Shown: positions 33,327-42,126 of the stretch, in pieces
How the letters are laid out: every line of letters begins with the position of its first letter
Numbering within the stretch: the stretch's first letter is position 1
Origin: Bilamarchaeum sp040758595
GTDB lineage: Archaea > Micrarchaeota > Micrarchaeia > Anstonellales > Bilamarchaeaceae
DNA: 64,000 nt
Direction of reading: 5' to 3'
Assembly (NCBI GenBank): GCA_040758595.1
Contig: JBFLVJ010000005.1
Span: 23,578 to 87,577, forward strand
The notes under the pieces: model-generated
Told to the model about the DNA's origin: nothing
Database searches by the model: none
Seen by the model: only the letters and a program-made list of their open reading frames with translations
Translations under genes and position numbers: made by a program

Positions 33327-34994
33327 ATGACAGAACATGCCATGCGATTATTTCTCCTGCTGCTCGGGATGATTGCCATAGCCTCCGCGGACTGCTCAGG
33401 ATCGATTTCCCAGAGCGTCCCTGCCGTGGTCGGCAACGGGGGAGGCCTCGTGAACGTGACGATCAGCCTGGCAGAAGGACCTGGAACAGCATATGCCACC
33501 ACCGACCCGAGAGTGGGATACACTACCCAGGCATCCATAGAGCAGGCGGCGGCGTATGCCCTTGCCATCACCGGGAAGGAATGCGACGTGCTAGTCGATT
33601 TCAGCGATGCGAGGAGCGTGACCTCATTGATCGAAGGCCCGAGCGCAGGGACCGCCATAGCAGTCATGACATACGCCTTGCTCGAGGACAAGGCGCTGCG
33701 GGAAGATACCGTCATGACCGGGTCGATAGATCCCCTAGGGAGGGTCGGCGCTGTCGGCGGGCTCTACGAGAAGGCTAAAGGAGCGGCTTACAAGGGAGCG
33801 AGGTACTTCATAACGCCGGTAGAAGGGTTCTACGAGGCGCTCCTCCTCCGCGGCATGGAGGAGAACTACGGCATAACCATCCTCCAGGCCAGGACGGTCC
33901 AGGAAGTGATAGGATTCATGACCGAGAACATGACGATAGCGCAGACAGGCATAACCGTCGAGGAGCGGGAGGTGCCGGATCTGCCGGATTATCATTTCCC
34001 CGACCGGTCGTTCAGGGGCGTGGCGCAGAGGATGATCGATGCCGAGGAGGACGCGGTGCTCTTGCTCCCGGAGAACGAGAATGACACCGCGGCCATCAAG
34101 TCGTATTTCACCAATGAAGTTAAGAGGCAGGGTGCCATATCGGACAATGGATACCTCTTCAGCGCCGCCAACGAAGCGTTCCTCAACTACATCGACATAG
34201 AGACTGTGAAGGCCATACTGGCTGACGACGTGGACCTCGCCAGGAGGAAGGGAGAGGCATCCATCTGCCTGGAGAACCTGGAGAGGCCGGCGATAACCGA
34301 CGCCAACTTCCAGTGGGTAATAGGTGCTGACCTCAGGGAGGCGTGGGGGATGGAGAGGCTCGGGTCCATCAACGCCACCGAAGACCTTCTGGTCGAAGAG
34401 GAATATGCCGCCTACAACGAGCTGATGTATTCCCAGGCCTGGTGCATAGTCGCAGAGAGCCTGCTGGCCCAAGCGCCTTCCGGCGGCACGCCTATAGACG
34501 AGGGCGCGTGGAAGGGCATCGCAGAGAGGAAGCTGGCCGAGGCCAGGGAAGCCGCCGGCGAGAGCGGCTCGAGCGAGAAGCTGGATAGCGCTGAGCGCTC
34601 CTTCGCTGAAGGCCGCTACGGGGCCGCCATCTACGATTCGGTCTATGTCATAGAGACATCTGATGTGGGCGAGATAGATGACCAGAACCTGAGCGGGCTG
34701 GTGGGCGAGGAGCGCATCTCCCTCTGGGGCCAGGTGTACCAGTCGCATGCCGCGTTCATGCTGGCGCAGAACATGAGCGAAGGTGCATACAGCACAGCTA
34801 GATACGCATATGGCCTGGACGAGGCCACCGTGGAGATGGCCCAGGCGATGGGCCCTGCAGTGCAGGAAGAACCGCAGGAGCGCTCCGGAGAAGCGGACAT
34901 CTTATATATCGGCGCTGCTGTCGGAGGCGTCCTGTTTTTATTGATTGTTCTGCTATTATTGAGAGGGAGAACACATGGCGATAACCGTTCGTGA
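33327..34994 (+). CDS. Extracytoplasmic Lon-like (S16) serine protease, membrane-anchored
   Basis: 555 residues: a signal peptide (MRLFLLLLGMIAIASADC), an S16 protease domain with Ser in EGPSAGTA (about residue 105) and Lys in GGLYEKAKGA (about 149), the spacing expected for the Lon Ser-Lys dyad, then about 350 residues of helical repeats and a C-terminal membrane segment (ILYIGAAVGGVLFLLIVLLL). There is no AAA+ domain, so it acts without its own ATPase, probably facing outside. ATG 33342 is an alternative start. It overlaps the next gene by 20 bp. Such secreted Lon-type proteases are known in archaea without a settled role. Confidence 0.85.
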   Translation: MTEHAMRLFLLLLGMIAIASADCSGSISQSVPAVVGNGGGLVNVTISLAEGPGTAYATTDPRVGYTTQASIEQAAAYALAITGKECDVLVDFSDARSVTSLIEGPSAGTAIAVMTYALLEDKALREDTVMTGSIDPLGRVGAVGGLYEKAKGAAYKGARYFITPVEGFYEALLLRGMEENYGITILQARTVQEVIGFMTENMTIAQTGITVEEREVPDLPDYHFPDRSFRGVAQRMIDAEEDAVLLLPENENDTAAIKSYFTNEVKRQGAISDNGYLFSAANEAFLNYIDIETVKAILADDVDLARRKGEASICLENLERPAITDANFQWVIGADLREAWGMERLGSINATEDLLVEEEYAAYNELMYSQAWCIVAESLLAQAPSGGTPIDEGAWKGIAERKLAEAREAAGESGSSEKLDSAERSFAEGRYGAAIYDSVYVIETSDVGEIDDQNLSGLVGEERISLWGQVYQSHAAFMLAQNMSEGAYSTARYAYGLDEATVEMAQAMGPAVQEEPQERSGEADILYIGAAVGGVLFLLIVLLLLRGRTHGDNRS

Positions 34995-35781
34995 ACTTGC
35001 GAGGCTCATGGAGCTCAACAAACGCAAAGCCGAGCTCGAGTTCCAGAAGACGGTCATGAAATCCGACCTGGACAAGGACATCGCAAGGATAGCTTCCAGC
35101 GCAGCCGAGCTTTCCGATAAAGCCAAGGCCTCGGGCGTGGAGATAGTCCTCCCCGGACAGAGACGGCTCGATGAGCTGGCAAAAGCCCTGGACGATTTCT
35201 CCCCCGAAGAGATGCGCGAAGGCCTCAAGGTCAGGGACGGGATGGCTTTCCAGACCCTGAAGGACCGGGGGATGATAGTCAAGAGGAATTTCGAGAACCG
35301 CTTCGAGATAGCCAAGCTCGCCATACTCACCGCCAGGATGGGTGCTGATGAGAGGAAAGCGCTCTCCGAGATACTCGCGTCAGGCGCGCTCGCGAGCCCG
35401 CTCGACATAACGACACTCACTGAAAGCGACCGGAAACGGCTCGCCAGGATAATGCGCCGCTGCGGGATAGAGTGCGTGGCCGGCGGGAAGGGATTGGAGC
35501 CTGCCCTGGGCAAGGACAGCGAGAAGGAATCCAGGCTCCACATATCCAACCGCCCGGTCTGGGTAGGCCAGCTATCCAAGCCGAAGCTGGAGGCGAACCT
35601 GAAGACCATGGAAAGCCTGAACGCCCGAATCCAATTGAAGAACGCGGAGAGGCAGCTGCGCGCATTCACAGAGCAGGAGGAGACCGACTTCGCGGAGCTC
35701 CAGAAGCAGTATCTGGACCTCCTGAAGGAGCAGGACGAATTGCTCAAGGACTATAACGAGGAAGAGAACCTCAGCGTCTGA
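34975..35781 (+). CDS. Coiled-coil/helical protein of unknown function
   Basis: 268 residues, cytoplasmic, rich in charged helices. It begins MAITVRELARLMELNKRKAE and ends with a likely coiled coil (ERQLRAFTEQEETDFAELQK). A middle segment, ILTARMGADERKALSEILAS, and a small Cys pair (MRRCGIECV) are visible. Its ATG lies within the end of the Lon-like protease gene, so translation is probably coupled. It overlaps the end of elp3 by 11 bp. Family unknown. Confidence 0.75.
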   Translation: MAITVRELARLMELNKRKAELEFQKTVMKSDLDKDIARIASSAAELSDKAKASGVEIVLPGQRRLDELAKALDDFSPEEMREGLKVRDGMAFQTLKDRGMIVKRNFENRFEIAKLAILTARMGADERKALSEILASGALASPLDITTLTESDRKRLARIMRRCGIECVAGGKGLEPALGKDSEKESRLHISNRPVWVGQLSKPKLEANLKTMESLNARIQLKNAERQLRAFTEQEETDFAELQKQYLDLLKEQDELLKDYNEEENLSV

Positions 35782-37339
35782 TTTTTTTGGCCATGTAAGG
35801 CCCTTCTCTCGAATAGCCCCTTTTATGGTAGTATTCCCGCACACCCACCCCGCTTATCACGACCATCTTGCCTTTCCCCGCATCAGAAGCCATCGCTTCC
35901 GCTTCCTCGAGCAGTCTCGAGCCGAATCCGCGGTGCTGGACATCGCCTTCGGCGCTCATCGGCGCTTCGCTGCCATAGATGTGAAGCTCCCTGACCAGAG
36001 CGGTGTCCGCATCTATTTCGGCCCGGGAACCGGAAACTGGAGGCTGGGGATCCAAGGCCGGGAACCGGAGACGGAGGAATCCGGCAAGCAGGCCATCGTC
36101 CTCGAAAGAGAGGAAACGCTCCTGCCCGCCGCTGGCATCATATGAGAGCGATTTGAGAGAGAATTCGGGGCGGTCGCGTTTTCCCGGCCCTGCGAGGCCG
36201 GCCTCGCGCGAGCGTATCTCCATGGGCACGATGCCGTTCTCTTCCATTTTTTCATCCACAAGCTCGCGCAGGTTGCTTTTCTTGACGCCCCGCTCTATCT
36301 TGCCTGCCGGGATGTCGCGCTGTATCCTCATCACCCGCACGTATGGCGGGATGTGGCGGAAGGACTCGGATATCACATCTGCCGCTTCCTCGGAGCTGTA
36401 TGGCGAGTAATCACCGCGCGCCATCATCTTGTGCAGCCCGGTCCCTTCCAGCACGAGGGTCGGGTATATCTTGAGCATGTCAGGACGGAACGCCGGATCT
36501 TCGAAAAGCCGCTTGATGAACGCGATGTCTCTATCGGGCGATGAGCCGAGCAGACCCGGCATGACATGGTAGAGCACCTTGAAGGCCGAATCCTTCAGCG
36601 CTTTCGTGGAATCAGTGACGTCCTTGACCGTATGGCCGCGCTCGATGAGCCGATAGATAGCATCATCGGCATGCTGGACCCCGAGCTCCACACGGGTCGC
36701 CCCATATGAGAGCATCTCGTCTATGTGGGGTATGCAGACATCAGGCCTCGTCTCTATCGTCAGCCCCACCACCCGATGGGTGGATACGCTCTCGTTGCGG
36801 GTGATGGCATCCGCAAGCGAATCCGACACCGAGCCGTTCAGGCCGTCATAGACCCCTTTGATGAACGATGATTTGTAATCCGGCGGCATCTCCAGAAATG
36901 TCCCGCCCATCACTATGACCTCGCACTTGTCTGTGGGATGGCCGGCTTCTTCGAGCGTCTTGACGCGGCCCGACGCCTGGATATATGGGTCGAAAGATGA
37001 TTGGCGGGCACGGAGGGCGGCCGGCTCGAAACCGGTGTAGCTTTTCGCGGCCAGGCCGGCTGAGGGGCAGTAGATGCAACGATAGCGGCAGGAGCCCTGC
37101 GGCCTTATCATGACCGCGACCGGGGTCACGCCCGAGCCGGTCTTGACAGGTTTCTTGAGGAGCAGCCGGCGCACCTCTTCGGTGAGGCGCTCCGGAGGGA
37201 TTGCTGCCAGTATCTCCGGGTTCTTTATCATGCTGGCGATGGAGAAGCGTCTGCACTCCTCGCGCTTGACCCGGTCTAGATCCCGCTCTCCGGCAATGAT
37301 CCTCCTGACTATGTAGCCTATGGCCTCCTCCCGCGACAT
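35771..37339 (-). CDS. elp3: Elongator-like tRNA uridine acetyltransferase Elp3
   Basis: 522 residues. A radical SAM domain carries the cluster CRYRCIYCP (residues about 84-92), and a C-terminal GNAT acetyltransferase domain has RELHIYGSE, HRGFGSRLLEEAE and YYHKRGY. It modifies the wobble uridine of tRNAs (cm5U type). I chose ATG 37339, with GAGGT 8 nt upstream; the longer frame to 37465 reads through a dispersed repeat. Inside the GNAT domain, between LRLRFPALD and ALVRELH, sits an in-frame CCGGTTTCCGGT-type repeat (36024-36077) that adds about 18 residues in a normally short linker. Confidence 0.95.
   Translation of the reverse strand: MSREEAIGYIVRRIIAGERDLDRVKREECRRFSIASMIKNPEILAAIPPERLTEEVRRLLLKKPVKTGSGVTPVAVMIRPQGSCRYRCIYCPSAGLAAKSYTGFEPAALRARQSSFDPYIQASGRVKTLEEAGHPTDKCEVIVMGGTFLEMPPDYKSSFIKGVYDGLNGSVSDSLADAITRNESVSTHRVVGLTIETRPDVCIPHIDEMLSYGATRVELGVQHADDAIYRLIERGHTVKDVTDSTKALKDSAFKVLYHVMPGLLGSSPDRDIAFIKRLFEDPAFRPDMLKIYPTLVLEGTGLHKMMARGDYSPYSSEEAADVISESFRHIPPYVRVMRIQRDIPAGKIERGVKKSNLRELVDEKMEENGIVPMEIRSREAGLAGPGKRDRPEFSLKSLSYDASGGQERFLSFEDDGLLAGFLRLRFPALDPQPPVSGSRAEIDADTALVRELHIYGSEAPMSAEGDVQHRGFGSRLLEEAEAMASDAGKGKMVVISGVGVREYYHKRGYSREGPYMAKKIRR
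36024..36077. repeat. CCGGTTTCCGGT-type element copy 4, in-frame within elp3
   Basis: CGGGAACCGGAAACTGG (36024-36040) and GGCCGGGAACCGGAGACGG (36057-36075) are direct repeats of the element arm. They encode part of a linker in the GNAT domain and keep the reading frame open. Confidence 0.55.
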
Positions 37340-37373
37340 CACATATACCTCATGGACCGTAGGGCCTTCACGT

Positions 37374-37449
37374 GCGGTTTCCTGTTTCCGGTCTCGGGTT
37401 TCCGGTCTTGTACTCACAGCAAAACCTGGAACACGAAACCCGGAACCGC
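37374..37449. repeat. CCGGTTTCCGGT-type element copy 5
   Basis: Arm one is GCGGTTTCCTGTTTCCGG and onward to 37407; arm two ends AAACCCGGAACCGC (37449). Outer GCGGTT/AACCGC can pair. It fills the 175-bp gap between elp3 and the secreted protein gene. Confidence 0.6.
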
Positions 37450-37514
37450 AGAGGACCTGCTTCATCTACCGGTGTCTGTTGTCAGTAAGCTGTTGTCTGG
37501 GGGTGTTTTTAGGA

Positions 37515-38351
37515 TTAGCGGAATGTGCCGAATACCGCATCTACTACGGCCGCGATGAGGCCTGCGGTCGCGTGAATGGGCGCTTCGAAGATGGGGAAGA
37601 CGACCACGCCGTTGTTGGTCGCCCGGTAGTCGCCAAGCAGATTGGATTCGACAAGGAGGGTCACGTTCTTCTCGTCCGCGATGTTCGGGCTCGCGAGCGA
37701 GACCACCTTGACGGTGGAGCTGTAATACTCCTCTTCCTCGCCGACGATCTCGTAATAGAACTTCTTGGTGGTCTTGGCAGGCACGAAGACCGGCTTCACG
37801 AATTCCCAGCGCTTGGCGCCGGTGGTGCTGACCTGGAAGACGTCGCTGGTCGACCCCTTGTTGGTCACCGATATGCTGAATCGCGCAGGCTGGCCGGGAC
37901 CGGTCACCTTGTAGGCCGGACTCACATCGAAGTCCATCACGTCCCAGGTGATATGCACCTTCACATTGAAGCTGACATTGCCCAGCTCCTCCCCGTTGCC
38001 CTCGTCGATCACGGTGACGACTGCGATGTAATCGCCTTCAGGGGCATCCTGATCCGCGGTTATCGTGACTTGCAGCGGGTCCTGATAGAGCTTGCTCCCC
38101 TCTGATTTCCAGCCTCTGGGAAGGTCGGTGGCCAGCGCCTCGTCATAGCGGCCCCCTATGCCGTGGATGCCGCCCTCGGACACCGAGGGATCTATCTGGA
38201 TATAGACTGTCTGGCCGGGGCCTATGGTGCCGAGGTCGATATGATCGCCATCAGCAAGATCGTTCACCGCCGGAGAGACCAGATTCATGGAGAACGAGAG
38301 CGAGAGCATTAGCATGAAAGCGACGATATACCTGCTTAGCATAACCTGCAT
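37515..38351 (-). CDS. Secreted beta-sandwich protein of unknown function
   Basis: 278 residues with a signal peptide (MLSRYIVAFMLMLSLSFSM) and repeated Ig/NPCBM-like beta segments: GPGQTVYIQIDPSVSEGG, DPLQVTITADQDAPEGDYIA and GPGQPARFSISVTNKGSTSD, the last typical of archaeal surface domains. A C-terminal hydrophobic stretch (IHATAGLIAAVVDAVFG) may anchor it. I chose ATG 38351, about 20 bp after TTTTATAATCC on the minus strand; the frame is open to 38393. Likely part of the cell envelope. Confidence 0.8.
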   Translation of the reverse strand: MQVMLSRYIVAFMLMLSLSFSMNLVSPAVNDLADGDHIDLGTIGPGQTVYIQIDPSVSEGGIHGIGGRYDEALATDLPRGWKSEGSKLYQDPLQVTITADQDAPEGDYIAVVTVIDEGNGEELGNVSFNVKVHITWDVMDFDVSPAYKVTGPGQPARFSISVTNKGSTSDVFQVSTTGAKRWEFVKPVFVPAKTTKKFYYEIVGEEEEYYSSTVKVVSLASPNIADEKNVTLLVESNLLGDYRATNNGVVVFPIFEAPIHATAGLIAAVVDAVFGTFR

Positions 38352-38427
38352 ATCGCTCTGAAGGATTATAAAAGTGCTTTTGGGGCGTGGCATAAAAAAT
38401 TAGCTTTAGAACGGCATCCCCCATTGG

Positions 38428-38502
38428 TGCATCCGGGCCGCCGGATGCATCGGCAGTAGAAGGGCTGGCTCTGGTGAGAACCCTGCTCAACTCCAGAGCC
38501 AG
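38428..38502. repeat. Two perfect hairpins in a divergent promoter region
   Basis: TGCATCCGG-GCCG-CCGGATGCA (38428-38449) shares its arm sequence with the outer stem of repeat B. CTGGCTCTGG (38465-38474) pairs over 10 bp with CCAGAGCCAG (38493-38502). Confidence 0.6.
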
Positions 38503-38539
38503 GGAGCATTTAAAAAAACAGCGCGAGTGTTCTAAGACC

Positions 38540-39280
38540 ATGAAACCACGCGTGCTGGCGCTGGCAATCATCCTTGCGCTCGTTGCATTCTCCGGATGTG
38601 TGTCGGTCGATGTGCTCCACAAGCTCAATCGCGACGGAAGCTCTTTCATCGTCCAGAAGCTGGACTTCAGCGATTTCCCGGCCATGGCGAACGCCTACGG
38701 CACCGCGAGCCCTGCGGAGTTCTGCGAGAAGATAATGAGCGACAACCCCGGCCTGGGCTGCACGTTCGAGGGCAAGGCCCTCTGGCTGAACAAGACCGTG
38801 AATGCCGCTGATGCGACTTATCTATTCAACAGGACGCTCGAGTTCCCGTATTCAATCTACAGGGTCGAAGTGCGAAAGCCTCCGGTCATCGTAAGCGCCA
38901 ACACCAGCGATGAGCTCGGAGGAGATGCGAGCGAGGTCGGTGATTTCAAGGACCCGTCCTCAAAACCCGCCGCGGCGATGCTCCGTGTGGCCGGCATAAA
39001 GGCGGCATACACCATACAGATGCCGGGCGAGATAATCAGCGCGGAGAACGGCGACATAACCGTGGACGCCCAGGGAAGGACTTATGCGAAGTACGACATG
39101 CTCCGGCTCATGGATGACGGCGAATACATGATAGTCACCTCCAAGGAGCTGGACCTGGTGGCCGTCGGCATCGTAGTGGCGGCCGTAGGCCTGCTCGTGG
39201 GCGGCATCGGAGTTGCGCTTGTGCTGAAGGAGGCCTCTGAGAAGAAGCTGCGGGGCGGATTCGGCAGAAAAAGATATTAA
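38540..39280 (+). CDS. Lipoprotein-like surface protein with C-terminal membrane anchor
   Basis: 246 residues: a signal peptide with lipobox-like end (LALVAFSGCVSVDV), an extracytoplasmic domain beginning VLHKLNRDGSSFIVQKLDF, which resembles the start of LppM-type domains, and a C-terminal membrane helix (VAVGIVVAAVGLLVGGIGVALVL) followed by a basic tail. ATG 38540 is about 25 bp after CATTTAAAAAA, so I rejected the upstream start at 38474, which lies in a hairpin. Function unknown. Confidence 0.8.
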   Translation: MKPRVLALAIILALVAFSGCVSVDVLHKLNRDGSSFIVQKLDFSDFPAMANAYGTASPAEFCEKIMSDNPGLGCTFEGKALWLNKTVNAADATYLFNRTLEFPYSIYRVEVRKPPVIVSANTSDELGGDASEVGDFKDPSSKPAAAMLRVAGIKAAYTIQMPGEIISAENGDITVDAQGRTYAKYDMLRLMDDGEYMIVTSKELDLVAVGIVVAAVGLLVGGIGVALVLKEASEKKLRGGFGRKRY

Positions 39281-39301
39281 TCCTGAGCGAGAAAGCCTCC
39301 C

Positions 39302-40834
39302 ATGGAGGGACATTCCGGGGGGCATACTCCTTTATTGGGCACAATCATCGCATCAGAAGAATCGCCGTCCACATCCGAGTTCTCTTTCGTCGTCAATGGA
39401 GGTGGTGCCAGGAAAGGCCAGTATGTCCAGGTGCCCCACGGCAAGGGCATGCTGTTCGGGTACATCTCCGAGATATTCAAATCCAACCGCTACTTCGAGC
39501 GCGCCGAGAGCGTGGCCGAGTTCGATAAGGGCAGGGGCATATCTTCCCAGTTTCCCTCGGGCTCGTGGGAGTACATGGTCGCCTTGGTCAAGGTGCTCGG
39601 GGTGCATGCCGGGAGGAGGTTCGAGCGGGTTTTCAGCCCCCCATCTCCCGGGGCTCCGGTGCATGACGCGGACGGGGCGCTCCTGCGCTCGTTCCTGGGT
39701 TTCGATGATGCCGGACTCCATGTGGGCTCGATAGAGCACCATGACGTCCCTGTGCGGTTGTCGCTTACCCGCCTTTTGCAGAAACACATGGCGATCCTCG
39801 CCATGAGCGGCGCCGGGAAATCGCATCTGGCCAGCGTGCTGCTCGAGGAATTGATGGATAGGAAGAAGGGGGATGGCAGGGTCGCGGTGGTGATAATCGA
39901 CATCCACGGGGAGTATGGCGGCTTCGCCCACGACCCGAGGTTCGGTAAAAACACAAAGGTCATAGAGGGCAAGGACATCGCGGTCCCCCTGAAGAAGCTC
40001 TCCCCTGAATCCATCATGGAATGGCTGCCGCACCTATCCGCGCCGCAACGCGACGTGCTGAGGCATGCGATTGCCGCCCTTCGCGAGGAGCGGAAGGAGA
40101 AGGAGGGTTATTCATTCAAGGAATTGATTGAAGCGGTTGATTCCGCGGACGTCTCGAAAGACGAGGTCAAGAGGGCGCTGCGCAGGAGCCTCTCCGAGCT
40201 CAAGAGATACCGGTTCCTATCCCGCAAGACCGAAAACCCGAAACTCATGGCCGATATCAGGCCCGGGCAGATGCTCATACTGGATTTCAACGACATAGAT
40301 TCCTTGAGGAAGAAGCAAATACTGGTTTCATTGGTGGCAAGAAGGCTCTTCAGGCTGAGGAAGAAGGAGAAGATCCCGCCATATCTATTGCTGATAGAGG
40401 AGGCACACAACTTCGCGAGCCAGAAGGCTGAGGAGAGCGAGGCTGTGTCGAGAGCGATAATAGAGACGGTGGCGCGGGAAGGCAGGAAGTTCGGCGCGTC
40501 TCTTTGCCTGGTGAGCCAGAGACCGGTGAACCTCAGCACCACGGCGTTGTCGCAATGCAATACGCACGTGATATTGCGCGTCACCAACCCGAACGATTTG
40601 GACCACATACAGATGAGCTCGGAGGGGATAGATTCCCGGACCGCGAAGAGCATCACAGGTCTCGAGGTCGGTGAGGCGATAATAGTGGGCGCTGCGGTGA
40701 ACTATCCTGTCTTCGTCAAAGTGCGGGACCGGAAATCGCTGAAACGCGAGAGAGGGGCGCCTCTGCACACGCAGGCGATAGAGTTCGAGGAGAAGCGCGA
40801 GAAGAAAGAGAGGAATGCCGAGGCATTCCTTTGA
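39302..40834 (+). CDS. herA: HerA-like ATPase (FtsK/HerA superfamily)
   Basis: 510 residues. An N-terminal HAS-barrel-like domain (residues 1-140), then Walker A MSGAGKSH (about 168-175), a conserved IIDIHGEYGGF, Walker B LLLIEEAHNF (about 364) and an arginine-finger region ETVAREGRKFG ... SQRPVNLSTTALSQCN. HerA forms a hexameric DNA pump that works with nuclease NurA in end resection. Neither nurA nor mre11-rad50 is nearby, so the partner is unclear. The domain order and length fit HerA. Confidence 0.9.
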   Translation: MEGHSGGHTPLLGTIIASEESPSTSEFSFVVNGGGARKGQYVQVPHGKGMLFGYISEIFKSNRYFERAESVAEFDKGRGISSQFPSGSWEYMVALVKVLGVHAGRRFERVFSPPSPGAPVHDADGALLRSFLGFDDAGLHVGSIEHHDVPVRLSLTRLLQKHMAILAMSGAGKSHLASVLLEELMDRKKGDGRVAVVIIDIHGEYGGFAHDPRFGKNTKVIEGKDIAVPLKKLSPESIMEWLPHLSAPQRDVLRHAIAALREERKEKEGYSFKELIEAVDSADVSKDEVKRALRRSLSELKRYRFLSRKTENPKLMADIRPGQMLILDFNDIDSLRKKQILVSLVARRLFRLRKKEKIPPYLLLIEEAHNFASQKAEESEAVSRAIIETVAREGRKFGASLCLVSQRPVNLSTTALSQCNTHVILRVTNPNDLDHIQMSSEGIDSRTAKSITGLEVGEAIIVGAAVNYPVFVKVRDRKSLKRERGAPLHTQAIEFEEKREKKERNAEAFL

Positions 40835-40900
40835 TCATATTTAGCCATGAACATACTTATTTAAGCACTTCTTACCAGATGCCGTACGGGAGGTGCGGAT

Positions 40901-41641
40901 ATGGCCGCGAGCAGACAGAGAGCACGGTTCAGACCGGATGGTCCGGAAGACAGATTCAAATGCAGATTGCCCGAACCAGAACCTCTCAGGGCCGGGAGCA
41001 AGAATATCGTGCCTATCGAAACCGCCTGCACCGTGGTGATACATGTGAACGGAGCTTCGATATACACGCACGGGAAGGGATTCCAGCTGTTTGAAGAGCT
41101 CGGAGAGGGATTATCCATCCTGGTAGGCAGATTGGGGAGGGTGTGCGGCCTGAGCACGGAGCGCAACACATTCGCCACACTCTACTCAGACCCCCGTTCC
41201 ATCAGTGCGATCATGGAGGATAGGATAACATACGTCAGGAACGAGATCGAGAGGCGTGCGAATCAACTGGAATCGGCCAACACTCTGGTAGAGAGACTGA
41301 AGACCCCTGATCCGAAAGAGACGATCCCTGCGGTAGATCTCACAAGCGCCCAGAGCCAGCTCGAAGGCAGGCAGAAGGAGCTGTATGCCGCGGTGAGGAA
41401 GGTCGAACTGCTCAAAGAGGTCGCCTCTACAGGGGGCCCGTCAATGATACTCAGTCTGCAGGGCACCGGTGTGATATCCTCCACGCACGCGCTGATAGAT
41501 CTCAGGCCAGGGGAGATGACATTCATACCGCTGAAAAACGGATGGGGGAAAGCGCTCAACGAAAGGGTCTACCAGTTCGGGAGCGAACACTCCATCGGTC
41601 CTGAAGCGGTCCTTTCCATCGGCTTCCGGAGCCCGGGATGA
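40901..41641 (+). CDS. Protein of unknown function with central coiled coil
   Basis: 246 residues. A basic N-terminus (MAASRQRARFRPDGPEDRF), a beta-rich part (TACTVVIHVNGASIYTHG), a coiled coil (IEDRITYVRNEIERRANQLE-like region, residues about 105-180) and a C-terminal beta part (ALIDLRPGEMTFIPLKNG). ATG 40901 has GGGAGGTG 5 nt upstream, one of the strongest SD matches in the window, and TATTTAAG sits about 40 bp upstream. No family recognised. Confidence 0.75.
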   Translation: MAASRQRARFRPDGPEDRFKCRLPEPEPLRAGSKNIVPIETACTVVIHVNGASIYTHGKGFQLFEELGEGLSILVGRLGRVCGLSTERNTFATLYSDPRSISAIMEDRITYVRNEIERRANQLESANTLVERLKTPDPKETIPAVDLTSAQSQLEGRQKELYAAVRKVELLKEVASTGGPSMILSLQGTGVISSTHALIDLRPGEMTFIPLKNGWGKALNERVYQFGSEHSIGPEAVLSIGFRSPG

Positions 41642-41646
41642 GCGCC

Positions 41647-42126
41647 TCAATCGAAATTCATGCGCCCGAACTTGATGAAGAGCGGCTTCTCCTTGTCTTT
41701 GCCCACGATGGCTATCGCCAGCTCCTTGCGGAGCCTGCCGGCGGTCTCCAGTGATGGGAGCAAGGATTCTGGAGTGGCTCTCCATTTCTCCGTGACCACT
41801 TCGATAAGGTAGTAGGTTTTGTCCTCTCCGGGGCGGTAGCCTTTGCGGTGTAGGCGCAGGAACTGGGTGCCGTCCAGGCTCGGCCGGACTATGTAGCCGC
41901 GGTCCCGGAGGTACTTGAGCACTAAGTACATCTCCTTGGCGAGCTTGTCTTTCTTGAGCGCCTTCTTGAGCAGGTCGTCCTTCTTCTCGGGCAGCACGCC
42001 CTTGTCGGCGAAGTAGGCCGCCTCCAGATAGGATATCTTCGTCTCGTCGCCCTCCTCCACCCCTGCCCCCAGGCTCCTGAGCTTGAGTATCAGCGGCTTG
42101 TCTTTTATGAGCAGGAAATCTTCCAC
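41647..42126 (-). CDS. tRNA-splicing endonuclease-like protein, probable structural subunit
   Basis: 159 residues with the EndA fold: KDKLAKEMYLVLKYLRDRGYIVRPS (N-terminal/linker motif, given here as the region at residues 58-82), YYLIEVVTEKW and LRKELAIAIVGKDKEKPLFIK. The catalytic Tyr-His-Lys triad appears incomplete: the Tyr position seems to be His (RLHRKG), the His-Ser pair seems to be Lys-Thr (EDKTYYL), and only the Lys (RLRKELAIAI) is kept. In archaea with heteromeric EndA, one subunit is inactive in this way, so a catalytic partner should be encoded elsewhere. ATG 42126 directly follows the stop of the upstream PH-domain gene. Confidence 0.75.
   Translation of the reverse strand: MEDFLLIKDKPLILKLRSLGAGVEEGDETKISYLEAAYFADKGVLPEKKDDLLKKALKKDKLAKEMYLVLKYLRDRGYIVRPSLDGTQFLRLHRKGYRPGEDKTYYLIEVVTEKWRATPESLLPSLETAGRLRKELAIAIVGKDKEKPLFIKFGRMNFD

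Noticed and set aside
33735..34748. 337-codon minus-strand frame opposite the Lon-like protease
   Set aside because: The plus-strand protein has signal peptide, catalytic dyad and anchor; the antisense frame has no recognisable features.
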